Shown here: positions 22,336-33,044 of the stretch, one piece after another
Layout: each line of letters opens with the position of its first letter
Numbering within the stretch: position 1 is the first letter of the stretch
Assembly: GCA_021014945.1 (NCBI GenBank)
Contig: MU266439.1
Span: forward strand, 1-64,000
Source of the DNA: Leucogyrophana mollusca
Lineage: Eukaryota > Basidiomycota > Agaricomycetes > Boletales
Direction of reading: 5' to 3'
DNA: 64,000 bases
The notes under the pieces: model-generated
What the model was told of the DNA's origin: nothing
The model's input: only the letters and a program-made list of their open reading frames with translations
Database searches by the model: none
Made by a program: the position numbers and the translations under genes

Positions 22336-25300
22336 TCAGCCTTGTAACCACCGACATCTCTTCCGCTCCTCGTGCCGCAGCCTCGCCCGCTCCCTCAGCG
22401 CTGTTTCCTCTTCCCCATTGCGAATCTGCACGTACACGTCCTCCGACTCTGCCTCATAGACTAACTTGTACGTTCCTGGGCTAATCCGTATCCTCATGCC
22501 ATTACATTCCTCGGCGCTTGGCGGTGATTCGTCGGCTGCTATATGTCTATTTTTATGGTGACGAGATTAGAACTGGTCGTACAAGCACAAAGAACATTCC
22601 ATCAACTTGCACTCACTTTCGCAAAAATAACATACTCCTAGCCTTCTTCCTTTGCTGCGGCAGCCATTCTGTCGGCTGCCGCAGGACAAAGGAGTCTATA
22701 TATTCTCGCCATCGACATGTGGTCGAGCCGTTCCCGTCCACGCTGGGATCATCTGTATCGACAAGCTGGATATACATCGTCTTCGACTGGCGTTGCTATT
22801 TGGGAGTCGACCTCACAGTCAGGGACACGAAAGTTACTGAAAGCACGGAAGATCTTACCCATTCAATCCGGTACAAGTGCTCGTCTGATCCGACGTGCCG
22901 CTCTGCTTCTCGTCGATACCGGATCGTGTCTTGATTGGACATCGATTGGGCTTTCCGCGTTTGCTGTAGGAGTGACCACAGCTCCTGACATTTGTTATCT
23001 GATAGTATCGTTTGGATCTTTTTAGAATAGGTAGAAGTTAGTAAAGCGTTTGAAGTATAAATGGAGGTAAGTGCAGCAGAGCTCCCCACGGTGATTAATC
23101 GAACCCGCGACCATAGCGCAATAGACAATCTCACCTGTTTGACGAGGGCGGCAATCAGCTTGTCGAGTGTGAACAGGTGATACGCCTGAAAGTAAAATTA
23201 GTTAGTGAACGGGAACGAGGGAGGAGAGAGGAGGGCAAGTGCTTGGTAAATTATGTACAAAGGCAGTGCATGCCTACCTTGTTACCGAAGAACCATCGCA
23301 TGTGCTCTTCGAAAACACCCTGGTCAAGCTCGTTGTCAAAGACCTTCTCGCACGCATCCAAAAGGTACATATAAGTGAGTTTTGTTTCGTCACTTGATGG
23401 TGGATCGCCTAAAGCTTCCTTGGCCAATGCGAGAACTGCGCAAGGCCCATTTGGATCATCCAGCCCCAGCTCGACAGCGATTGGATTAACGTGCAGCGGA
23501 TTAAGATTCTTTGCGGTTTGTCGGGCTCCAACGTCTCTGCACACAAGGAGACGAGAATAGAGCAACTAATCGATGATCCAGTCAGCAGAATCAGCAGAGC
23601 TACAAAAGGGAATATTACCTGCGTCAAGCATAACATGGTGTAAAATGTCGTGTTCGCAAAAAAAGGTCTCTGCCTCGAGGCATCATCGATAAAATTATCA
23701 AGAGTTTGGTTGGATGCGGACTCGTGGATCCATATATCGCTTGATTGGTTCCCGGTGCGTGTGTCCTTCCCCATCTTTTTATCGACCGGCGGTTCATCCG
23801 ATTGATCGACGCACGGAGGGAGAGAAGAAGGCCGAGATCCAGTGGCAGGGGGCGACTCCCTAGCGTTAGATCCGGAGGTCTTGTCCCGTCCTATCCTGGA
23901 CAACTGTTTGCGCACGTCACCAGTACCAATCGCCGTAGACTGAACAGATCGCCCGCCGCCATGGGGGCCGTCTAATACGTCATGGTCCATGTCTTCGTCT
24001 TGAGCAGCAACTACGGGTCCACAAGCAGCATCAAATTCGACGGCCGGATACATGCAGAGCATTGGCATGAATGTCCGAAGCCAGCTTTCGATAGCGCGTC
24101 GTTCCTGTGTACTGTATTGTGCCTGGGAATGATCAAGAAATGAAAAGACCAGCTTGAGCGAATCGTGCAGGACAGAAATTTCCTGGAAGGAGAACTCCAA
24201 CTGAGGGCCCAGCGATCCAGTCGTAAACAGAGGTCGGGTCAGCTGTGCGCGGTTTTGTTCTTGGTCTGCTTTGATTAATTCAATGTTCCCCACGAAATGC
24301 TTGGCCGTAATGCTCTTCTTGTCGTTGCCCTTGAAAGCCGCGCCTTGGTGATCCAGGGACTTGTAGAAGTTCTTTGCATCCACTTCCCTCCAGGTTCTGT
24401 TCCATTCTCTCTGATATCGCCTCCACTCGTCGTCCTTCTGCTTTAGGCGCACCAGTACGACGGGAACAGCGACACTAGGGCACTCTTGGAGCGCCTGGAT
24501 AACCTCGGACCCCGCATCTCGACCGTATATCTTCTTAATCATCCGGTGATATATGCTTTTGCTCGAACCTCCGAAATCAGACTTCAGTCTAAAAGCCGCA
24601 CGATCCTCGTTGGGCATCTCTTCGATTCGAGCGTTTACTGGCTCCAACACAGCAATAGTACGCCCCAAAGCTTCAAGCTGGACGTGGTATTCGTGTCGCT
24701 CTTCTTCGCTTTTATGCAAAGCTTCTTCGAATGAATTTTTCTTGTGCGCGATAAATCCTGCTTCCTCTGAAGCCCATGTCGGATGAGAGACCCACTGGTT
24801 GTTTAACACCGAGCGACACAGTTCATCTCGCCCGGAGCAAGCCAGATAGACTTCCTAAATTTACCCAAGACGGGTTAGTACAATGTCTCAATTGGTCGAG
24901 GATAAGCCTACGCTTTCGGGTAGACGTCTATAACTTGGGCCTTCGCCATCATCGGCCGGTAATGCGGATAAAGCCTCCGGTGGGCCGGTCCGAATACTGC
25001 CGGGCGGTCCGTATTCGACGTTGTCCTTCTTCTCATCGATACCAACAACGTCCTTGAACTGGGACAGCAGATCTCCGTCACCCAAAAACACTTGGGCCAT
25101 GCTGACAAGCGTCTTTGTGTCGATGATGTCCTTCGAGTAAAGATTCAACAGCTTCAAGAACTCCTCGTATGTCTCTCGGCTTTCAAGTGTCTTTTTCGCG
25201 CGATCGAAGAATATGAGCTCGTCTGGCGTGGTATGTCCAGGTAAGTGAGAGGACCCAGCGATAGACTGCGCGCCGTGCACATGAGACATGTGTGATTGTG

Positions 25301-27158
25301 ACGGGGTTGGTATGATAGTGTGTAGTTGGGAGAGAGCGGATGGATGGACGTGTGGAGGGGAGGGTGGAGGCAAAGCATACGGCGAGTATCCTGGTGAATC
25401 CGGTTCAGTCGCCTTGTGGTTGTGCTTAGCTTTCTTCGCCTAAAACGAAAAGCTGTCAGATTCATCTTGGCCCGACTGTGGGACGATATGCACTCACTCG
25501 ACTCCCACCATTCCTGCCCGATGGTACGGGGGTGGTATCTTTTTCTGGGGCCTTTCGTCGTTTTTTAGCGGACGCCGCGGGTTTCTTGGCACCCTTTTCC
25601 AGTGCGCCTTGACCGTGTACATCTGTTGCCCATGGTGCTGACATATTTGGACCAGGTTGCGGAAGGATTCCGACCACACCACTAGGGCCGGACAACGCAA
25701 GCGAGACCTCGGGCAGGAAATCCTTGAACTCACTCAACAGATCTGGCGCATCTTTGAACAAGACCTGGACTTGCACATACACTTGTGACTGCAACAGGCG
25801 TCATCAGTTAACATCCTAGGAGATATGCGTGAGGACCGACATCGTGTAAGTGCTTCTGCTCTTTCTGATACGTTTGAAGGATCTCGAGAAACTGTTTGTA
25901 GATATCTGGGTCATCAGAATAGCGAGCTTTGATTTTGTTCAGATACTGGATGGCATGATTGAATTCTCCGGCAGACTTGTTGTCGACGGCATTCCTATTA
26001 CTCAAATTACCAAGGAACGAAGCGGCAGCCGTGGTAGAAGGCACTTGAAAGCCGGGGGAGAAGCTCTCGAATGAGGGCTGTGTAAGTGAGTGCTGGAACG
26101 GCGTAATAGAACGAGACATGGGCTGAGAAGGATGTCCGGAGCCATTGGCGAGAGAATGAGAGCCTCTATTCGCACCACCTCCTTCTCGGGTCATACGAGA
26201 AAAGCTGTCAGGGTTGTTCGTGCTCTGCGTTGTCGTACCAAGAGGCGTGGTGACAGTGATGACATTTGGGTCTCGGGGGTCTGCAGACATTTCTATGCGA
26301 TATCCTGGCGGTAGGAATGTGTTGAAGCCTTGAATAAGATACGGGTTCCCATGAAACAGCATGGAAACGCGGTCGATTACACCGGGGGTGTCGATGCTGG
26401 AGAAGAGACATGTGCATGAGCCACACGAGGCAAAAGATGCAACTCCGAGAAGAACAAGTGATATAAAAAGGAGTGACGATGCAGTGTCGAATGTTGTCGG
26501 TGGGTACGGGCGTTAGATCCCAGAAGCAGTAACAAAGGCTAGACGGGTCGTGGGCGTACTATGACCCGCGATCCAAGACTTGGGCAAAACGGGATGCACC
26601 CTCATACAAATCTGTCCAGATGAATGCAACTCACACCTCGCTTTTAAAGTCTTTCATGATGTCCAGGAAGTGATTGTATACATCTGGCTTGTCCTGGAAC
26701 TGAACTTTGACAGCATCGAGATAACTGAGAGCGTCTGTGACGTTGAGAGGCCTTGGCATTTCGGATGGCTTGTGTACTCCTGGACCGGTGAACGCAGCGC
26801 CTTCACCTTCTTCAGCAGTGCGGGGTCGTGGTGTTGCAGGCTTTGGTGTGCGCGAGCTCATGCGAGGTGACGGAGGTTGCGATGAGAGGCGCGCGGCAGC
26901 ACTCGGAGAATCACTTGATATAATATTTGGTAGCGCTGGTGGAATGGCCTCTGCGGTCTCTGTAAGAGTATTTTGCTGTGGGGGCTGGATGTCGCTGGTA
27001 GGCGCGACAGGCTGAGCCGGAAGAGAAACGGCGACTGGTGGTTCTGGCGGAAGAGATGGTGGTGGATCGGGAGGAAGAGCAGATAATGACGAATCTGATT
27101 TGTTCTGTGACGGAGATTGTGGTCTTGAATTAGGCGTGAAGGGTGTTTGGGTGTCCAT
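22336..27158 (-). CDS. SIN3: SIN3 histone-deacetylase corepressor scaffold
   Basis: Ten exons fit in phase: 27158-26635, 26396-25841, 25788-25498, 25439-24912, 24854-23619, 23565-23278, 23185-23135, 23017-22859, 22795-22617 and 22546-22336 (1340 residues). SIN3 is the scaffold on which Rpd3-type deacetylases and DNA-binding repressors assemble. PAH1 spans exons 1-2 ([20 protein letters not shown] to [13 protein letters not shown]). PAH2 spans exons 2-3 ([19 protein letters not shown] to [10 protein letters not shown]). PAH3 is in exon 4 ([20 protein letters not shown] to [10 protein letters not shown]). The deacetylase-interaction region begins in exons 4-5 ([20 protein letters not shown]). 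The C-terminal conserved region ends with [20 protein letters not shown] and [19 protein letters not shown]. Intron 1 is long for this window (238 nt). The 5' half is duplicated at 29582-31273. Confidence 0.95.
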
Positions 27159-27293
27159 GGTCTTGTTGCCGCCTCACAGTCGGTACGGCAGCAGCACGGA
27201 GGCAATTTTGGAGATGGGATCTGCCAGAGCCGTGGGAATAATCCAGAGCCGCCAGATTCAACTCAGCGCCAACACTCAGGGACCTCAGATACT
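25322..27293 (-). repeat. SIN3 5' segment, donor copy of a local duplication
   Basis: This stretch (promoter-proximal DNA, exons 1-3, part of exon 4 and their introns) matches 29582-31273 closely on the same strand, introns included. The other copy lacks the PAH2 part and carries an insertion before exon 1. Confidence 0.85.
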
Positions 27294-27543
27294 TACTTGT
27301 GCGATCCACTTGTCTCTCGCCCTGTGGTCGTTCATATTCTTGCACAGACACTGCCGATATTGCACGAGCTTTGATGATACATTGGGGCCGCACTAGTAGA
27401 GCGCGAGGGCAGAACTCGGAGGCGAGTAGATTATGTAGGGATCGAGACCAGTAACACGTACAATACCGCCAGAACAAACGTAGAATAAGACATAAAGTAG
27501 TGCCTTTATTCTGATTCCAGACGGACACGGGTGCAAGCTCGTA
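27159..27543. other. Intergenic, SIN3 promoter
   Basis: Holds the upstream region of SIN3; the part up to about 27293 is also present upstream of the truncated copy near 31145-31273. No gene seen. Confidence 0.5.
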
Positions 27544-29543
27544 CTAGCCGCGGGTATCTGGGTGAGAAAGTAGCTGCTGCACAACGTCACTCATGTTAGG
27601 ACGGGAAGCCGGATTTGTGTCCCGGCATTTCTCGATTATTTCCCAGATCGCATCATCGAGCTCGGTGCTGGCTGGTCGAAGTAGTTGGAGATTTCGCATA
27701 AAAGCCATCATTGGGGGAAATTCGGAGAATGGCGGCCGCCCAGCATATATCTGGCACAGTGAGGACATGAGCGAGAGCAAAAAACGAATGGAATGAATTT
27801 GAACGCTACCTCATAGCCCACACAGCCAAACGCATAGACGTCACTAGCACGACTTTTTCGTCTCCGTTCAGGGTTGATGTGGTCGAACAACTCGGGGGCC
27901 ATCCACGGGGTGGATCCTTGTGCGTTTGAAGTGGCAGTCACAGTGAAGTGGATATTTGAGTCCTCTGCTATAATGGACAAGCCAAAGTCGGCAATACAAG
28001 CCCTCGGGCTTGATGTGATTAGAACGTTTAACTGTTAGTGTGTATCAGTAAAGGTGTGCTGAACATGCTCGGAGATCACATACGCCTTTCAGGTCACCGT
28101 GAATCACCGGAAGGGAGAAGGAGTGAAGATATTCAAGCCCGAGCGCGATGTCTTGCATCTGCCATATAGATCATTAAAGGGTCATTCTAAGAGCACGGCC
28201 AACCCACGAACCAGCTGTAGTCGATCCGCCTTCGGATTGTCCTGAAGGTATTGAACAAGGTTTCCATTATCCATCCACGGTGATACGAGGCACACTCGAG
28301 GAGAGGGCTCATTCATGCAGCACACGCCACAGAATGGCAACACATATGGGTTGGAGAGCTGAGCCCACAGGACTGCTTCTTTCGAGTATGCCTGTGATAC
28401 CAAGGTCAAGCTGGGCGAAGCAAGCGATTAAATGCGGCAAGCCTTCATTAATGCCTGGACATCACGGGAACCAAAAACTCGCATCTTCTTGACAGCGACA
28501 AGGCGTCCATCGAAATCGCCTTTCCAGACGTCTCCAAAGGTTCCACCATCGACTTGATCGCCTCGGATTTTGATGTTCGGGAGGAGCAGACGCTGAGGGT
28601 AAAGCCCAGACCTCTTGGATAGCTCGACTAGTATTCTGATCAAGATCGAACGAACGTTGTCGAGATCGAACGAGTCAAGGAGCTGTGTCGAGAATATTAG
28701 CCGAAAATTATAAAAGCTCTTACGCGGTTTATACCTTCTGCATGAGGTCAAGCAACGATTGGGCATGCGGACCTCTTTGACCTAGTAGTAACTTTCGGCG
28801 TTGCTGGTCTCCGAGCATCGCGAGTATCCGAGCGACTATGCACAGCGCGTCCAGTCTCAAAATCCTATCAACGATTGTTGGATCGTTCGGTTGGAATTCC
28901 TGTGTTTCGTATGAACCAAATTTTCCTTTCGGAGTATTTGCTCTCGACTCACCGTTTTGTGTTGAGCGAGATAGCGACCCAGGGTGACCATGATGGATTC
29001 GTGGTTTATGAGCTGGGTGGTTTCATCAACGTTGTTGGTCCACTCAATGTACTTTTCCTTCAAACTCTCCACCTCGCTAAGTGACACGGGTCGGAAATGC
29101 AGTCCAGAAAACTAAGATCAAACGAGTGACTCACCTAGGCAGTTCCAAAAGCTCCAAAGTGTACACGAAGAAACGCTGAAATGCTCGGTCAGGGATCGGT
29201 ACGCTTCAAAGAAACAGCTGATTGACTGGATATATCAAATCGACCTCCACACGCTCTTTCCCATGGATTGATGGCACTTGCAGAATCTGCGAGCTATTTG
29301 CGCGAAGCCAATCGTTTGGAGCCTCCGCTAGCGACACAGTGATGTCTGGGTTGCTGAGTGTGTTACAAAAACGAGAGATTGCTTGATGGATTCCCTGCTG
29401 TCCTGCAACTAACTACAATTCGAAAGAGTGTTATCCTCACAAAAACCAGCGAGGACATAGGCACGTACATCGAAGATCGAAGAGCTTACGGAATGGGTGC
29501 AATCGCGGACCTTCTGGGATTGTTCAGGGCATAAGATACGCAT
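27544..29543 (-). CDS. TKL-like protein kinase, one junction unresolved
   Basis: Phase-consistent exons are 29543-29469, then one from 29412, then one ending at 29135, then 29076-28953, 28899-28735, 28682-28443, 28391-28212, 28158-28084, 28031-27810 and 27750-27544. The kinase domain is C-terminal: VDGGTFGDVWKGDFDGRLVA with VKK, HGDLKGLNVLI (HGD in place of HRD), ADFGLS, STPWMAPELFD and SDVYAFGCVGYEIYAGRPPF. This form is typical of the expanded tyrosine-kinase-like families of mushroom-forming fungi. The N-terminal 200 or so residues are helical, without a known domain. The start ([15 protein letters not shown]) overlaps the tail of the truncated SIN3 copy. Between about 29260 and 29200 I could not join the reading frames, so a frameshift or an unrecognised intron is possible. 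The intron after 28443 begins with GC. Confidence 0.7.
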
Positions 29544-30830
29544 ACACGGAGACAAAGCTTACAAGTGCATTTTGGGGGCTAGTGGTAGGCGGGGAACGTA
29601 GCTGGGAGAGTGCGGGTGGATGGACGTGCGGAGGGGAGGGTGGAGGCAAAGCATACGGCGAGTACCCTAGCGAATCCGGTTCAGTCGCCTTGTGGTTGTG
29701 TTTAACTTTCTTTCTCTAGGCCGAAAAGTTGTCAGAACCATCTTGGCCCGGCTGTGGGATGATATGAACCCACTCGACCCCTAGAATTTCCGCCCGATGG
29801 TATGGGGGTGGTATCTTTTTCTGGTGCCTTTCGTCGTTTCTTCGCGGACGCCGCGGGTTTCTTGGCACCTTTTTCCAGTGCGCCACCCCCTTCTCGGGTC
29901 ATACGAGAAAAGCTGTCAGGGTTGTTCGTGCTCCGCGTTGTCGTACCGAGAGGCGTGGTGACAGTGATGACATTTGGGTCTCGGGGGTCTGCAGACATTT
30001 CTATGCGATACCCTGTCGGTAGGAATGTGTTGAAGCCTTGAATAAGATACGGGTTCCCATGAAACAGCATGGAAACGCGGTCGATTACACCGGGGGTGTC
30101 GGTGCTGAAGAAGAGACATGTGCATGAGCCACACGAGGCAAAAGATGCAACTCCGAGAAGAACAAGCGATATAGAAAAGAGCGACAATGCAGCGCTGAAC
30201 GTCGTCGGTGGGTACGGGCGTTAGATCCCAAAAATAGTAACAAAGGCTAGACGGGTCGTGGGCGTACTATGACCCGCGATCCAAGACTTGGGCAAAAACG
30301 GGGGCGCCCTCATACAAATCTGTCCAGATGAATGCAACTCACACCTCGCTTTTGAAATCTTTCATGATGTCCAGGAAGTGGTTGTATACATCTGGCTTGT
30401 CCTGGAACTGAACTTTGACAGCATCGAGATAACTGAGAGCGTCTGTGACGTTGAGAGGCCTTGGCATTTCGGATGGCTTGTGTACTCCTGGACCGGTGAA
30501 CGCAGCGCCTTCACCTTCTTCAGCAGTGCGGGGTCGTGGTGTTGCAGGTTTCGGTGGGCGCGAGCTCATGCGAGGTGACGGAGGTCGCGATGAGAGGCGC
30601 GCGGCACTATTCAGAGAATCGCTTGATATAATGTTTGGTAGCGCTGGTGAAATGGCCTCTGCGGTCTCTGTAAGAGTATTTTGCTGTGGAGGTCGGATGT
30701 CGCTGGTCATCATGAAATCAGGCTGAGCCAGAAGAGGAACGGCGAAGGGGGGTCCCGGCGGAAGAGATAATGGTGGATCGAGAAGAAGAGCAGATAATGA
30801 CGAATCTGATTTGTTCTGCGACAGAGACAT
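29524..30830 (-). CDS. Truncated SIN3 duplicate with PAH1 only
   Basis: Three exons fit in phase: 30830-30343, 30104-29774 and 29715-29524 (336 residues). The sequence follows SIN3 through PAH1 (same [20 protein letters not shown] block). It then jumps in frame from MTREGGG to [15 protein letters not shown], skipping all of PAH2. It continues into the [10 protein letters not shown] region and leaves SIN3 homology near 29582, before PAH3 and the deacetylase-interaction region. Splice sites corresponding to SIN3 introns 1 and 3 are kept or replaced by usable ones, so an intact PAH1-only protein can be made. It could be a recent pseudogene or a small decoy for repressors that bind PAH1; the sequence does not decide. 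The new N-terminus starts at [11 protein letters not shown] because DNA before it was replaced by an insertion. Confidence 0.65.
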
Positions 30831-31273
30831 GAGGCACCGTTCGAGTGTTCTGACCAGATCACGGGGACGTGTTACGGGAAGTGGCTGTGGGCATGGATTA
30901 GATTGGATTACACTGCCTGGTAAGATGTCTTCGGCGGCCCAACAAAGGGGACACTTTCTGGTGAGTGGGTCTCCGCCTGTGCCACTAGGACATGCGAATA
31001 CTTCGTTGAGGACATTCTTCAGTCCATATATGCTTGAGCTAACATAACCATACAATCAGTTTCAATCGAGCGGGCTGGCATTCTACCCTTCAGAGGTGAG
31101 TATCCTCAAAGCATACACACCCAATCGACTCACAGATATGTGGGTGTTTGGTGGTCTTGTTGCCGCCTCACAGTCGGGACGGAGGCAATTTCGGAGATGG
31201 GATCTGCCAGGGTCGTGGGAATACCACAGCCGCCAGATTAAACTCAGCGCCGACACTCAGGGACCTCAGATAA
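29582..31273 (-). repeat. Rearranged copy of the SIN3 5' segment
   Basis: Homologous to 25322-27293 in the same orientation, including intron 1. Relative to that copy, PAH2 DNA is missing at about 29885, and about 310 bp of unrelated DNA (roughly 30831-31140) sits between exon 1 and the promoter-like part (31145-31273). Confidence 0.85.
30831..31140. other. Unrelated insertion inside the SIN3 duplicate
   Basis: DNA absent from the intact SIN3 locus, replacing the codons for the first residues of SIN3. A frame continuous with the truncated gene runs through it without an ATG. I see no transposon ends or target duplication. Confidence 0.5.
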
Positions 31274-31423
31274 ACGAACACGGAAGTATAAGTTGAGTAA
31301 TAAAACAACAATGGTATGTAATACGAGCGCCAGACCAGGTCCTTAAAGAGCGTGTGCTTGTCGAAGAGAAAGGGAGTGGGGCTGAGACAACAGTCAAAGC
31401 ACAAGGCAAGACTACAGATACAT

Positions 31424-32339
31424 TCAGTTTTTCGTGACACTTTCACCTTTTTTCTCCCTGCGCAGCTTGGACATATGGACGTGGATAAAACGGCTCCCAC
31501 GAGACACATGCATCCGCTCCTCCCGAGTTTTGCGGACATAGTCAACAGCTGCAGGTGACCCCGGTGCCGGGAAGAAATATGGAGCACCATAGGGTTCCGT
31601 ACGAGGCGGATGTTCTGGAGGGTGTCCAGAGTGCTTGAGTGGACACGAGAGGCGCTTGGTTGCTGTGGATGCTCAGCAATGAGGTGGAACACAGCATAAG
31701 TAAATTTACACACAGAAGCGTTGGAGGGAACCAGTGGAGTTCCGATGAAACAAGGAGGGCTGGCGTCCATCGTCCATCGGGTTGCCAGTATCGCTAGGTA
31801 TCCTCGTAAATGGTGATGGTAGCGGAGGGACGGTTGTGGATGAGCGAACAAGAGGGCACCTCTTCGTACCCCCCTTGACATTGCGTGGGGCGTCGACATC
31901 AGCAATATTGTTCGAGGGTGTAGAAAATTGTACCGGTACTTTCTGCGGGAAATGTGTATCCGATATGCTTGGTGTGTCTTGAACAGACGAAGGTGACAGT
32001 GGTACAACCTGGGAGATGACGGCTGGCTGGGGTGGACTTAGAACCGCTGGTAGGATATTCGGTGTGTCATTGGTGCGACGCTGGGCGTCTCGTCCGGGGG
32101 TATGACCTTCTGGCCTGCGATACAACATGTGCTTTACACCTCTAGATAAACCTGTCTTCTCCTGGGGACGTGCCCGGGACGGCCGAAGACCAATGCCATT
32201 CAAGATAACTGCGAGCAATGACTACATACCGCTCAGTACATGAATAGAGGATTCGCAAGAAACCATCGCTCACCAGCAAAATCCCGCAGGTTGACAACAT
32301 CGTCCCGATAACCCTGGAGACAACATCATGCCAATTCAT
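31424..32339 (-). CDS. Membrane-hairpin protein of unknown function (paralogue B)
   Basis: Three exons, 32339-32274, 32221-31714 and 31662-31424, join in phase (270 residues). The N-terminus MNWHDVVSRVIGTMLSTCGI leads into a hydrophobic hairpin split by intron 1 between GILL and SLLAVILNGIG. That is the same place and phase as intron 1 of the gene at 623-2535. Intron 2 is also phase 1 in both. A Ser/Pro-rich middle part follows, then a C-terminal block RTEPYGAPYFFPAPG that mirrors RTHPYGPPYNLPMPG of paralogue A. The tail is basic (SKLRREKKGESVTKN). The function is unknown. It lies directly upstream of the truncated SIN3 copy on the same strand. Confidence 0.68.
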
Positions 32340-33044
32340 CCGGCACCTAAGCTCGACTATACCGGGTGGCGGTTTGCACTACAGGCCAGAGGCAGCATCG
32401 AAGGGGATGAAATCACTTGTGAATCGAATACTCATGAGCGTCAGTAGCATGGGGCACGCAAGAGGGTTAAAACGGCATAAATACTGCGCGTTCCCTCGGG
32501 TGATGTCGGCATGGCTTCAATCAACATCTTTAACGCTGTGTTAGGGGGCCAGAGATGAAAGCCGACGAGACATCGTTCTTACGTGGCCTGCTCTGCTCCG
32601 ATATCCTTGATCCCGATCGGCACTGAAAAAGATTACGGCTCATCCAATTGTAAAAGCCGAAACCGGGAAGGAATACGAGGATTGTGTGACAAATGATCAG
32701 TCATCCCGTACAATGTCGGCCTCTGGCAGAACAATTGCGTGGTCCTAGCGGCAGGTCAGATGCTAGCAAGTGATAAAACAGGGCACTGGCTGCTGATTCA
32801 AAGGAGACTCGACTCTGTTGTTCGTTTCAGATCAAAGTCGTACACAAACACAGCTGATCTGCATTGGCGCTAAATCAGTTGTTGATGCTTTACGGTTTGC
32901 ACTTGCTGTGGGTGACCGTGGGAATATGCCATCCACGTGGCATGGCTTGAGACCTTTGCGAAGGGTTTTCTGGTTTCAACACATTCGTCGACCTTGGGTT
33001 ACTGTTATCCTTGTTATATTCTCTTCTCAGCTGTCTTTCTAGCG
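32340..33044. other. Divergent intergenic region upstream of SHO1
   Basis: Shared upstream space of the hairpin paralogue B (-) and SHO1 (+). No supported gene; the short open frames carry no motifs. Confidence 0.5.
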
